NCBI RefSeq assembly: GCF_014805685.1
Contig: NC_060901.1
Coordinates: 20,133,405-20,197,404, forward strand
Length of the DNA stretch: 64,000 nucleotides
Source of the DNA: Silurus meridionalis
Lineage: Eukaryota; Chordata; Actinopteri; Siluriformes; Siluridae
Direction: 5' to 3'
Under the pieces are notes generated by a model that worked only from the letters and a program-made list of their open reading frames with translations, searched no databases and was not told the DNA's origin. The translations under genes were made by a program, and so were the position numbers. Positions 1 to 11,769 of the stretch are shown here, one piece after another (the first letter of the stretch is position 1; the number at the start of each line of letters is the position of its first letter).

Positions 1-1989
1 TTTTCTTTCTTATTGTGTTCATATTAGCATTCTTTTATCACTGCAGCAGTTCTCTTTTACGCAAAATCTATTCTAAATCATTTTGATATTTTCTTAAAAG
101 CTAAAAATAAGAAGGAAATGTGGTGTTTTTGTGTGTATTTTTATTCCATAATTGTAATTTATTTATTTATTTTTTATTAATAATTTTTAAAGTGTCCCTC
201 TTATCCCTCGTTCCTTCTGTACATTACCCGTGCTTCAAAAGCCATTTTTCGCATATTTATCCAACATCCTTTCTGTCCTTCTCGTAAAACTCCTGCCCCT
301 GAATTGGGGCAGATGAAATCACGTTGCCCTGACCCGCTGTAAAAGAGCTCTCCATGCAGAGCGCCTTCACGGTGGAGGAAGATGGTGTTCTGGATGGAGA
401 AAGCAGAGCATGAAAATGACTTTCCTCCTGCCCTTGGGGAGCGAACGCCAGAACGAGAAAGAGAAACAGAAAGGACGTGTACACTTCACCAGGCGTCTTT
501 TCTCGGTGGGAAAGGAAGCCTCGGCCAGGGAGCGGAACAAACACACAGCTAGAAGCCGCTGTACGCTCACTTCCTGCGGCCCTCCGAACACAGACGGGGC
601 TCCTGTCTGAAAACTTGATTAACATTGTTTCTGATAGCAACGAGCTATTTACAGACTATTTCAGAAATTCTGTGAAGGGCAGAAGAGGAAAATGTCAGGA
701 AAGTGCATGAAGACATCAAGGATCTCTCTCTGTGCTAAACAGATATTTTAGTTAATTAGATGAAACGAGCTGACACGGCAACGCAGCCAAATGCCAAAGC
801 CGCATCTCACACACGTTTTTTTCCCTCTCGCTGTCAGATGCACCACGGTGTAACAAATGAGCCAGAGATTCATTTAAGTTAAAAAATAAAATCTAAAAAG
901 AGGATCATTCTAGCTGTCCCAATAACTCTCACATTAATCACTGACAAGTCGCTGAAAAACACCTTCCACCCAAATGACGCTTGGAAATAGCACTTGATGC
1001 AGCACATGACAGGATGCTCTATAAAAAGTGAAGGGCACGAAATCAAGGTCATGAGGTCGTTTAAGGGTCAATGTTTTGGGTTTAATTGTGTTTTTTTATT
1101 TAATGTGCAGACGACATCAAATCAAGTGAAGACTTTAAGACATGAAGCTTTCTGAGTACGATCATCTCCTTAATTCATTAATGTATTACATGCAGGTTCT
1201 CATGCGTGTGTGTTTTTTGTGTATTTTTGGCTAAAAACATACATTTCAGCAGTGTTACACAAAGTAAAAGGTTTCAGATTCCTCTGTTTTACTCCCAGTG
1301 GTCTAAAGCATTTAAATAAATGTTCTTCATTACAGTGCTTTAGTCATTTTTCAGCTGCTTTCCAATTTTTTTAAGTATCAAAGCAACTTTTTCTACATGT
1401 ATGAACGAGTTTCTGTACTTTTTACTGCAATATATTTTAACTGAAAGTGAACGTTACTATTTACATTGTGCAGCTCTGTTGAAGACGTCATCAACACTCT
1501 CCGACCCGCATCTGCTGCCTGGGAGCCACTTTTTATCACCGCTGGCCTCATTTCCAGTCCAAAAGGAGCTCAAATAAATTCAAACACTTTGAGAACCAGC
1601 TTTTGTTGAGGTTGAATAAAAATATTGGCCCCCTCTGAGACTGAGAGCTGCTTTACATCACAGTCAGAATATTTTAATTTGTGTTTAATGATTAAATTTT
1701 ATTTGTGTAGTGAATTCTAATGTTTTTTAATGTTTTGTACTTTGTGACGATTGTCATTTTATTTGTTAATTAAAGATCCCTTTTTGAAAGATCGCTTTAT
1801 TACTTTGTCTTTTTTCGACCGACTTTTGATCTTTGTTTCATTCTGAAGTGTTGATGTTGTTGTGTTGATGGTGAATGCAGTTTTGAGGTGTTGAATTTAA
1901 ATAGTATTTCAGGAAATAAAACCTCACAAATCAGCAGTTTGGGGATTTTCACTGATGTGTGTGTGGGTGTTGAGGACGAGTGCATCTTT
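1..1989. other. AT-rich unique DNA, no gene recognised
   Basis: Short overlapping open frames occur on both strands around positions 257-710, but none shows a domain, a splice-bounded pattern or codon structure I can support. The rest is AT-rich single-copy-looking sequence without an obvious repeat family. It could hold regulatory DNA; nothing in it decides that. Confidence 0.5.
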
Positions 1990-2164
1990 GAGTTTAGTAT
2001 TTGACTAGTATTGAATGTAAAGTACTGTTTAAATCAGATACTCAGAGACTCAAGTCATATTGGAATTGATGACTTTTAACTTGTAATGGAGTCAGTTTTA
2101 CTCTATGGTATCTATACTTTTACTCAAGTAGGATTTGTAGTTTCTGTTTTAATCCACACACTGA
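1990..2164 (+). mobile_element. hAT-like non-autonomous element, fragment
   Basis: The stretch carries phrases such as TAATGGAGTCAGTTTTACTC and ATACTTTTACTCAAGTAG, and ends with CACACACTG. This resembles the terminal part of an abundant fish hAT-type MITE with ACTTTTACTCAAGTA motifs and a C-rich ...CCACTG end. Only one end is clear and no target duplication was found, so it is probably truncated. The family is recalled from knowledge, not searched. Confidence 0.45.
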
Positions 2165-2283
2165 TTAGGCATTAGACCGATCAGACAGATCAGACCGACT
2201 GTGTCAGCAAGGCATTAAACATACCTCAGTAAACATTACACCAAAATTTAACATGATCTTTTTCACAATGCAATTTCCTCCTC

Positions 2284-2286
<3 letters not shown>

Positions 2287-2361
<75 letters not shown>
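2287..2361 (+). repeat. (GT)n microsatellite
   Basis: Uninterrupted GT dinucleotide tract of about 75 bp. Confidence 0.98.
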
Positions 2362-2363
<2 letters not shown>

Positions 2364-2470
2364 ACTATAGGCTTTGATCACATTTCAATCTGAGTGTTTT
2401 TTTAATTAAATAACAGATATTGACCTTAATGTTCATTAGCACTATGCTGCAAAACAAGAATTGAAACCTA

Positions 2471-2473
<3 letters not shown>

Positions 2474-2517
<44 letters not shown>
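2474..2517 (+). repeat. (GT)n microsatellite
   Basis: Uninterrupted GT tract of about 44 bp, 112 bp downstream of another GT tract and in the same orientation. Confidence 0.98.
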
Positions 2518-2519
<2 letters not shown>

Positions 2520-5043
2520 TGTTACTCTCCTTTTCCTCTATATAGAACACCCAGGAAAGTGAGGATTTGAAGCTGTGATTGGCAGAGAGAAAATGACCTC
2601 GCATCAGAATGAAATGTAAGAGAGAAAAAAACAAGCTGCACACAAATGGTTTTGTGTCTGACAGCCGTCTCGACTTCGCCCCAGATCTCTGCTCTACACC
2701 ACAGCGTTCCACTTTCTGTAGTTTCCCTGTATGTTTGTCATGTATGTTCTCCCTGTTAGCCCTGTGTCCTGTACATGCTAGCTCTACGCTAGCTCTGACT
2801 GTTACTGTAGAGATTCTAACTCTACGCTAGCTCTGGACTTTATTATTTTTTATATTCTATATCTGTATGATCAATATTCGTTTTTATAATCTCCTATACT
2901 AAATGTTTAACTTGTATATCCCGGCAGTAAAAAGCTAATATTGTAATTGTTGTCACAGAATTCCGATTAAACACAAACTACAGCAGAGAAGAACATTATG
3001 TGTTTGTATTATACATTTTCTGGTTAATTGGAGGTTGTGTCGTCTCTCGAGTGTCGTTGAGTTTCAGGTTTAAACGCCTCAAACATCCCATCGTCATCAG
3101 TGATTTCATTTTCCAGACATATCATTTATCAGCTACGGCTGCATTACACATTAAATGACACATGGGAGCAGTTTCATGACAACGTTACATCACAAATTAC
3201 ACACAGTAGATTAGATGAGTTCTGGGAGGATCTGGAGTGAAATGGAAGACAAAGTGTATCTGCTGTGTTGTGTTTACATGTGGGTTGTGAACGTGTCTGT
3301 GTGGTTGTGCACGTGGTTGTGAACGTGTCAGGGTTGGTTAAGCATAGACTGGGTTGGTTGCTCTGCTCCTCAGAAATGTTCCCAGGAGCTCAGTATTAAC
3401 ACACAGTCGAACTCGACTAATTGACCGCATGTATTTCCCTGGTGAGGTGAAGGACGCAACGGAAACTGGAGGCTGAAATTGATTAGAAATTGGTGACAGT
3501 GGAATTGTGATTACGTACACTGTCACATTAAAATGTTTATCATCTATGAATTAATAAACACAGATGAATGAAACCTCAGCGTCATGGCAACGAGATGTTT
3601 ATCGTTGTATTTTTATTATATTTTTGGGTGGGAAGCGAGAGGTGATTTAAAAAAAAAAAGGAAGTGAAATAACAGATTATTTCTTTTCAGTAGATAATAA
3701 ACCAACCTTGTGAAGAGCACCAGTAGCAGCACCTCCTAATCACTTTAATGTAATGTTGGAAGGTAATTGTTATAAGAGGCATTTTGAGGTTGTGATTAAA
3801 CCAAACACGACACCATTACCGCCACCATCACCCTTTAATCCACTCGTTCCTGCAATTAGAGGCGTTCTCCAAGGCTGCCCTGTGAAAGCTCTAGAAGGTT
3901 CCTGTAAGTGCAGCATCACGAAAAACCCGACTCGAGCGAGTCCTGCGTATCTGAGCCACTTTGCTCAGTCCACTCCTCCATTTCCTCTACATTCCCATTT
4001 CAAGGACTCTACACAGAAGGATGGAGCAGCTAATGGAGCTTGAACACTGAATGCTCCACAGAGTGGCCTCTCATCTGTTTACAGCGTTGGCAGCCTCTGA
4101 TTAGTAGTGTGATGGTCCGGACCACAGGAGGAATTGCTGCACTTGTTCCAGAAGAGCAAGAGTAAAAATCCTGGCCTTGTCGGTCTGATCCGATCTAATC
4201 TGATCTCCTCCACTCTCCCAGGCCTCCATCACGCACAAGATTTCCAGTGAAAGACCTTGACTTCGAAGCTGAAGGTTTTTTTTTCCTGAGAGCTGCCTGA
4301 GTGAAAAGGAAGAAAGGCATGAGTCTGGAGACGAGTGCGTGGTCTGCACCGAGTGTTTGATCTGAGACGAGGCTTTGAAGGGTTTGAAGTGTGCCTTAAC
4401 GTTTGGAGTAAAGAGGCTGGAGAAAACCCTTATAACCTCTTTGTACCTGATCTTCTGACTGTTCAAAAAAATTCATACTTTTCAAGAAAAAACATTTTTG
4501 ATTGGCAAAAATCGTGTTTGAAAAAAAAAACTAATAAGAAAATGAGAGAAACAAAACCACAAAATCGAACAAAAAAAGAATTACAAATATTTTCACACGT
4601 GAAGGATCATTTGAAAGATTTCTTTTTTGTTCTATTTTATTTCATTCTATTTTAGTAAAAAATACACAAAGCATTTTAAAAAGTTTATTTATCTAATAAA
4701 TCAGATTCATAACCAGGAAAAAGGTGATTACATACGTGTTTTTATTAAACAGATTATGAATCTATTTTTTTTATATTAGACAATAAGGATTTAAACAAAG
4801 AAATAAATGTACTGTATGTATTTAATGAAAATATGTAATTATTATTTTTCAAACATGATTCATTTTATTGACAATTAGAAATAAAACATTACCAAAGCCT
4901 AAAAAATTAAATAGATTTAATGATTAAATAGAAATAAAATCTATCACTGTCACTGTACCATGTATCATACCAGGGGTTACAGACTGCACACTTCTACAGC
5001 GATTCTGAAAAGAGAATGTGATTTTCCTGTGTAGAGAACTGGG

Positions 5044-5047
<4 letters not shown>
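2518..5047. other. Unique intergenic or intronic DNA, no gene recognised
   Basis: No coding frame with homology was seen. A small internal repetition lies at about 2778-2835, where GCTAGCTCTACGCTAGCTCTG and a near copy recur. The part around 3720-4050 is of balanced composition, while 4460-4950 is strongly A/T-rich. No repeat family could be named. Confidence 0.45.

Positions 5048-5093
<46 letters not shown>
5048..5093 (+). repeat. (CT)n microsatellite
   Basis: Uninterrupted CT tract of about 46 bp. Confidence 0.98.
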
Positions 5094-5096
<3 letters not shown>

Positions 5097-5794
5097 CAGG
5101 TGTGTTTATGTATGGATCAGTTCGGTGGTGATGAATAGTAGAAGAGTCAGGAGCAGAGTGTGGATGGAGACGAGGTCACGCCGTGAGTCTGTCAGCCTTT
5201 TCATTACCCTGAATGTCAGTGAGTCTCTTCATCTTTGTCGTTCCTCTGCTGCAGCAGAACACAAATGTCAGGCAAGTTTATGAGAGTCTCAGCATGAGGA
5301 AGAGGATGAGGAAGATCACGGTGTCCTGATTTGGTGTTGTGATTCTAAATATTCAGCTTTTTCAGACAGAAAATGAACCAAACGTATCAAACACCATTTT
5401 TACAAACGAACGTGTGATGAAACTTTGAGCTTCAGTCGCTCGCAGAGTAACAATAATCCCTACACAGACTGTGGGATCGCTGAGCTACAGGTATCTCATC
5501 ATCTCACTCACTTTATTTAACTTTATTTAACTCTGCTCAGATTTTACACATTAATACATTCATTATTTATTATTTAATTTTGATTATAGAAAAGATTAAA
5601 TTCGATGTAATCCTGTAACAAACGAAATCATTAATCTTCCTTTAATCGATTCATCGATATTAAAAAGATCATGAAAAATAGCACAGTACACGTTTACACT
5701 CACGTGATACTGGGACGCAACACGAGGAAAAGCGATTAATTAAAAAAAGGTTTAAAAAAATACAAACTAAATGTATGAAAATGAAATAAAAAAC
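5094..5794. other. Unique DNA, nothing recognised
   Basis: Non-repetitive, moderately AT-rich sequence with stop codons scattered in all frames. It leads into the Tc1-like remnant that follows. Confidence 0.45.
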
Positions 5795-5998
5795 AAGCCA
5801 TGAGGTCAAAGGAACTGCCTGCAGAGCTCAGAGACGAGATGTGGCAGAGGCTACAAAACATTTCTGCTGCACTAAACTGAAGATTCCCAGGAGCACACTG
5901 ACCTCCGTAATTCTCAAATGGAAAAAGTGTTTCTCAAACAGGACTCTTCCAAGAGCTGGTCGCCTGACCAAACTGAGCAATCAGGGGAGAAGAGATTT
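5795..5998 (+). pseudogene. Tc1/mariner transposase N-terminal remnant
   Basis: Tc1-family transposases bind the transposon ends with a paired-like helix-turn-helix domain and cut with a DDE domain. Only part of the DNA-binding region survives here. The translation at 5841-6000 contains the recognisable stretches KLKIPRST, ILKWKK and TLPRAGRLTKLS, which match the recognition helix and the GRP-like hinge of fish Tc1 elements. The reading frame is disturbed upstream of KLKIP. Homology stops at about 5998, where unrelated sequence begins. Neither the catalytic domain nor the terminal inverted repeats are present, so this is a dead fragment. Confidence 0.85.
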
Positions 5999-6341
5999 AT
6001 TTCCAAGATGCAAGAAATTTCTCCAAGCAGCTGTTTTATTTATTAACCTGCCTCACAACGCATCTTAAAGAACTCACAGTTTACTGCTGATTGAAGGACA
6101 AATATATATAAAAAATAATAAAATATGTTCCTTGTTGTGTTCTGGAATCATCTCCCTCCCCTGTAGAGCCTCACTGTGAATCCCTGCTGCAGCACATAAT
6201 GAGAATTAATTTGATTTAAAGTGAAAATTAGTGTGAAAAGAGAAAACCCACTGGAACTGATGTACAGCTGAAGCTTGATGATGTTTACCGTCAGTCGTGT
6301 TGAGCAGAAGGAGACCTGGAGGAACAAAGTGCTGTTGAAAC
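5999..6341. other. Spacer between two transposon remnants
   Basis: AT-rich non-coding DNA with no repeat or gene recognised. Confidence 0.45.
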
Positions 6342-6866
6342 CAGAGCTGGAGACAAATACTTCCTTACTGTACTTAAATAGATTGATCTGATATCAGTTC
6401 TTTACTTTTACTTTTGTTTTGTTTTTTACTTTCACTCATTAAAGTTTTTTACACAAATATCTGTACTTTCTACTTCCTACATTTTCAGTCTGTTTGGTGA
6501 AAAAATAGAAACTTGTTTCTTGTCATTGTGCTGCTTTTTCCATCCACTGGTGCATCATTTCCTGTTTCTCTCTCACACCACAGACAGTTTCTGAAGCTCA
6601 GAAGACAGTAAGAAGTCTGGGGTTAATGTGGATGAGACAGAGGGAGTCAGTGATGTTTTATATTAATATATTAATATGATGAGGTTTAGTTCCAGAGTGA
6701 CACTAAAACAGGTAGTAATAATCATTAGTTTTTACTGAAGAACATGTCGGAGCCCAAACTTGAGTAAAAAAGTGCAGTCAGAACTTCAAATTCTACCAGA
6801 GTCTTTTACAACATCAGTATCTGCACTTCTACTGGGTGAAGGATGTGTGGACTTTTACTATCTCTG
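6342..6866. mobile_element. Complete hAT-type MITE with 8-bp target duplication
   Basis: The element begins CAGAGCTGGAGACAAATAC and ends CTTTTACTATCTCTG, so the termini are imperfect inverted repeats of the CAGAG...CTCTG hAT type. It is flanked on both sides by the identical 8-mer GTTGAAAC (6334-6341 and 6867-6874), which is the target-site length made by hAT transposases. At 525 bp with no transposase frame it is non-autonomous. Internal motifs such as ACTTTTACTTTTG and AACTTGAGTAAAAAAGTGC match the widespread fish family with ACTTGAGTAAAAGTA motifs. The perfect target duplication suggests an insertion that is not very old. Confidence 0.88.
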
Positions 6867-8489
6867 GTTGAAACACAGAAGGTTAGTTTCAGAAGTTTCT
6901 AAATAACTTCTAACACTATTCCTGTTAATGCACATTAAAATGGATAATGATGGTGGTGGTGGTGCAGGATACAGGAACTTCTGTCAGGAGCTTTCTGGGG
7001 GAATTAATATCATTAAACACAGCAGGGCAGAATGTCTCATTCCAGTACAGTTTGATTACAGGAAGAGGAAATTGCCTTTGACAGGTAATACAAATGGAGT
7101 AATTAGTATGCAGATGCAGCAGAACAGTTTACAGCAACGACAATAAGCTGAACTGATATCAATGAACAGAGAGGATTTTTGAATAAAAACTGTTTAAATG
7201 CACAATTAAACTTTAGAAGCACAAATGCTGGACTTTTTGATATACCACAGTGTTCAATATGAAAGTATGTAAGTATAAAACTTTATTATTAAATGAAAAT
7301 CATTCTCATATAAACATATTGGAAATATTACATTTCAGACATGTGGGTATGTGACAATGCAGGTCTCGGGTGTGTTACAGGGTGTTAGTGGTGTAACTCC
7401 TCACACTAAGCTGTAGATCTGGATCTGAACACACACCTGAACCTTCAGCCAATCACAATCCAGCATTCACACTGATCACACCACATCCACCCCAGTGTTT
7501 AATCCTGTACCTCAAACACTGAGCACTTTTATTAAGGAAGAGGTAAATGTTGATATTTTTTCCGGCCCAAAATTGATCGCTAACACCAGATTTTCCAGTT
7601 TCAGAATTTTGTTGATTAGTTTTCGGTTATTTCACTGAAGCTACAGCCTGTGGTGTGTATGCAGAACTAATTGTGTGGGTCACTTGTAGTTCTCCTGACA
7701 GGCAGCAGAGGGCTGGAACAAAAAGACAGACTGCCCCTTTAAGACGGCAGCCGTCCCCAGCCTCAGAGCCAGGATTAACTCGGAGCGGGGAAAGCAGTGT
7801 ATTTCAGGAGTGTGTTCGCTCAGCATAACGCAAGATTTGCACAAGAGAAAGTCAGCTCGTGTAAAATCTTGTGAAGTGCCAATCATAAGTCCGTGTTGAT
7901 TCAGCATCGCTTTAAGTTGTCTGAAAAGAAACTTATTGACCTTTCTATGCACCGAGCCTTTCTCACTCATGCTCTTTATTTCTCGCTCTCAAGCCTCCAG
8001 ACGTATGAGCTTTTTTCACGTGTTTGACTTCTGCATTTGATCATTATGTAGAACAGAGGTGTGAAAAACAGCTTTGTTAGTTATGAGCGTGGGTCAGTGG
8101 AGCGTGGCCGGATGTCCACTCAGACCCAGGCCTCTGAGACGGAGACACTCCAAGGCCTGAACCAGCTGCACTAATAGGATGGAGGAGGTTCACTTCCTGT
8201 GGACGTCTAATTACATTACTGGCCTCATAAACAGCATGCAGTTTCACCAACTTTTCTGCTTGTGCTTATGCTTTTCCTCCTCAGGCCTGCTCATAAATAT
8301 TAATTAAGCAAACAGGGGAAATAAATAAATAACACAATGAATAAATAAAGAAATATATAGAGCACAATTTCCTTGTGCCGTAAAGACATCAAGGTTATTA
8401 GATGTTTCATTAGAAATCACTTCATCATGATGATGTTTTGATGAATTAACAAAATTATCAAAGGATTATGATAAAGAATGCAAGATGAT
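6867..8489. other. Unique DNA, no gene recognised
   Basis: A 96-codon open frame on the minus strand at 7680-7970 shows no domain or neighbouring exon signals and is probably chance. The stretches 6920-7150 and 8090-8320 have more balanced composition than their surroundings, the first including a GGAGTAATTAGTATGCAGATG-like homeobox/POU motif. They might be regulatory but this is unproven. Confidence 0.4.
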
Positions 8490-8606
<117 letters not shown>

Positions 8607-9633
8607 GTAGTTTATAAAAAGCTATTAGTTTAATTTATACTTTGGGAAAAAACTGCTAAATTCTTAATTTATTCATTCTTAATATGAAAAGGGCCATAAC
8701 AATAAACATAATAAAACAATTATTCTTTTATATCTGTATAATTTTTTAATAATAAAATAAAGATGCAAGATTATTTCAGAGTTGATGCTGCATTCATGTT
8801 CTCTCAGAAACAGGAAGTGAACAATGCTCTGTGCTTTTGAACCACAATGTGAGATGATGAAGCTGCACAGCATCATGTACTGTAAAGTCAAGGATCCAGA
8901 TTAACAAGTAAATATCTCCGCATGTTAAATGATGAATAGAAAACACTTGTGTATTCTGCGAGCAGTCATGTTGCTTTGGTGTCACTTTGCTCAACTCAGG
9001 GTTGAAAAATTCTGAGTAGAAGTTCTGAGTAATTTTGAGAGTTTATTTTTTTTTTGCTTAAAGCTTTTAAAATAATTCACAACTCAATACACACTACATA
9101 CCATTATAATAAACATGTATTAGAGAATTCATTCTCGCTGTAAAATGTAGTAATAGAGTTTATAAAATATTGATAAGGAATCACTACTGACTGTTTCTTG
9201 GCCCGTATGGAAGAAGGCGCTAATATGAGCAGAATGACCAGAACTACGTATTCATTGGGAGATTTCTGAAACAGTTGACGTGATGAGTTGAATCCTATTC
9301 CACACTGATTGCTGGATCTCTGGAAAAAAAAACATCAAAAGAAGAAATGCAGGAAAACTCAGAGAAAAATTATTGCCTCAGACATCTTGAATCCTGAAGT
9401 AATGCTCTAAGGACCGGCACGTCCAAATAAAACTTCATGCTTCCATAAATCAAGGGGCAGAATTCCAGAAACAAATGGACGAAAGAGAGAAGAAAAGAAG
9501 TCCAGACACTGTACACCCACATTTCCCTCCCTGCTGCTCATCTCTTTATGCTTGACAGCTCAATAATCATCTCCAGCTGCTGCTTTGCTTGTCCCTTTAC
9601 CTTGGCATGAATTTTCTCCACCATATATATACC

Positions 9634-9639
<6 letters not shown>
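8607..9639. other. Unique DNA, nothing recognised
   Basis: AT-rich non-coding DNA. No repeat family or coding homology was seen. Confidence 0.45.
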
Positions 9640-9705
<66 letters not shown>

Positions 9706-9706
9706 G
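9640..9706 (+). repeat. (CA)n microsatellite
   Basis: CA tract of about 67 bp with one AA interruption near its 3' end. Confidence 0.97.
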
Positions 9707-10157
9707 TCAATGTTATGCACATCCTGTGTTTGGGGGATAATATGTGGTGAAGATCTACAGGAGCATGATAAAAGTGTTGGGAAAAAGCAGAAGCTCAACA
9801 TATTAAGTTGTTTTCCCACGAGGTGCTGGACAGGAAGCCTGGATTTCTCAGTCCAGGAACGAAGCTGGTCCCAGAGGACACCTGTGAGGCATCAAAGCAT
9901 TTATCAGTAGAATCTCTGAGGCATTGGAACAGAAAGTGAAGGTAAATAATTCAAGGAGTTGATGAATTAGAAGCTAAAGTTTGACTTTTTATTAGATTTA
10001 GTTGTTGCTGAATATATTGTAAGTTTGTTTGTTGTGCCTCAAAAACTACCACATGCTGAATTGTGCCTAAGGAAACTTTAAGGTAAATAATTTAACATTA
10101 AGGACCATTGATATCTTTGTCATGTAAAACACTAAAATTATTTAAAAAAAGAAGTAC
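9707..10157. other. Unique DNA, nothing recognised
   Basis: No gene or repeat family was identified. It borders the foldback element on the right. Confidence 0.4.
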
Positions 10158-10427
10158 CTCTGATGGTTCCCCAGTGATGAAGAGGAGTACAGTCTCGTAC
10201 CTTTATATCTGAACCCAAAGGACTTTCACAGATCTCTACCATAGAAACAGCAGTAAAGGAGAATGTTACAAAGACAGTAGCTACCAAGCTACTTATAAAA
10301 ATCTCATAAAATCTGCCGTCATGAGGTAGTGAGTAACTCAGTTAGCTACTGATCTGTGAAAGTCCTTTGGGTTCAGATATAAAGGTACGAGACTGTACTC
10401 CTCTTCATCACTGGGGAACCATCAGAG
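10158..10427. mobile_element. Foldback element with perfect 77-bp inverted arms
   Basis: Positions 10158-10234 and 10351-10427 are exact reverse complements of each other over 77 bases, separated by a 116-base loop. The arms start CTCTGATGGTTCCCCAGTGA and end in GATC. The phrase TACAGTCTCGTACCTTTATA in the arms resembles motifs of fish DNA-transposon MITEs. No transposase frame is present. I could not see a clear target-site duplication: the flanks GAAGTAC and TTATCTT differ. Exact identity of the arms points to a young insertion, arm homogenisation or recent duplication. Confidence 0.85.
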
Positions 10428-10841
10428 TTATCTTCTCATAAAGTTGTGTGTAAATGTTTTTTGGAAACTCAAATTTTCCCAACAAACTGTATTTTTCGAG
10501 TTGTTCTTGTGCACCACTTACAAACAGAGTTGATAAACAAGTCCCGCTGTTAGCATGTAAAACGGGGACGGTTTATTGTTGAAACTGTTGGCCTCTTTGG
10601 ATGTTCTCTCCAGAGGGGGTTAACAAAGAGCCATGTGAGCTGGCAGGTCTCAGGTTGCCGTGTCCCTAAATATGCTTCTAAAATGGTTGACACCTTGTTC
10701 TGTCAGAGAGCAGAGACACGCCTGATTACCCAGAATCACTCCACGCTCCATTCACTCTCACACAGGAACGGCCCAAATTCACTGTGCATGAAATATGGGC
10801 ATTTTGTGGATGAGTGTTCTGTCAGTCTGGATAGATTTAGA
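10428..10841. other. Unique DNA, nothing recognised
   Basis: Non-coding spacer. A long frame running through this area into the GA tract is only an artefact of the low-complexity repeat. Confidence 0.45.
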
Positions 10842-10924
10842 GCGAGAGAGGGAGAGAGAGAGAGAGAGAGAGTAAGAGAGAGAGAGAACGATATGGAGAA
10901 AGAGAGAGAGAGAGAGAGAGAGAG
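10842..10924 (+). repeat. Imperfect (GA)n tract
   Basis: Polypurine GA repeat with a few interruptions, which directly abuts the 3' end of the LINE remnant that lies on the minus strand. Confidence 0.93.
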
Positions 10925-11720
10925 GCTTTTTATTTACTTTTACAATCCTTTATTTGACATAAGTCATGTTCAGCACTATACAATACGTTTAAAGACTGGG
11001 CCTGAATCTGACATTGCGTCTTCACTGTCTGATTCAGGTTCCTTCACCTTCATGTATTTCTTTGCCTGCTTTTTCTCTTGTCCCCTTCCTCGCTTCTTTC
11101 TTTTATTCTGTACTTTTAACAGGAGCTTGTCTTAAATTTCCATGTCTCCCCCGTCCCCTTGCACTGGTGTAGTGACTGGTGTCTCCTGGCGACAGCTCTG
11201 CACCCCTGTGCCTGCCTCTGCCAACTCCAGCACTGCTCCAGTGTCCTTTTTTGGTTTACGCAAGGCCTCTCCTGGCCCGGTTCAGCCGTGCTGGGCTTCT
11301 ACAGGTCCGGTTCAGCTGAGCAGGGCTTCTCTGGGGTAAATATGTTGTTAGTGGACCTCTGGTCTACAGTCTGATCTTGGGGTTCACACTCCCTGGGTCC
11401 TGGTGCAGCAGTAGTTATGGGGCTTTCAGCAGCAGGCCGAGCTGAAGCCACAGGGGGAACGACTCAAGCAGGTTCAGCTGCTTCCTGCCCCGGTCACTTG
11501 GAGACACCGGGGTCACTCTGTCTTTTAGGACAGGCGCCAACAAGATGATCTAACTGACCACATTTAAAACTTTTTATTTTTGAATCAGTGGAAACAAAGA
11601 TGTTGAAGTCAAATCGCTCAATCCTGAACTTAAACACCACATTTAGTTCCTCAAGACCTTCATTCAAGACCATAAACACCATTCTTCTGAAAGACACCAA
11701 GTGCTTTACTAGTTGTGACT
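10925..11720 (-). pseudogene. Tx1-like LINE ORF1 remnant with zinc knuckle
   Basis: On the minus strand, 11494-11700 encodes VSFRRMVFMVLNEGLEELN followed by a CCHC-like knuckle region containing FKCGQLDHLVGACPKR. This layout, with FRRxVxMxLN and then a knuckle reading CGxxGHLxxxCP, is that of the ORF1 nucleic-acid-binding protein of fish Tx1-type L1 retrotransposons. Further downstream on the minus strand (11140-10980) the translation is rich in Lys/Arg and then Ser/Asp, as in the C-terminal half of that protein. Frames change between the two parts and there is no long continuous ORF. The first knuckle cysteine appears to be replaced. Neither ORF2 (endonuclease, reverse transcriptase) nor a clear 5' end is present. 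Confidence 0.7.
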
Positions 11721-11739
11721 AACACACACTCCTCTACAC

Positions 11740-11769
11740 TCACACACACACACACACACACAAACACAC
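11740..11769 (+). repeat. Short (CA)n tract
   Basis: CA tract of about 30 bp with one interruption, just upstream of the truncated LINE fragment. Confidence 0.9.

Noticed and set aside
1990..2164. Complete hAT element
   Set aside because: Only one terminus is recognisable and no 8-bp duplication could be matched.
7680..7970. 96-codon frame on the minus strand with a good start context
   Set aside because: No homology recognised and no neighbouring exons; kept only as unique DNA.
10635..11135. 166-codon frame on the plus strand
   Set aside because: Crosses the GA tract and runs antisense to the LINE ORF1 remnant.
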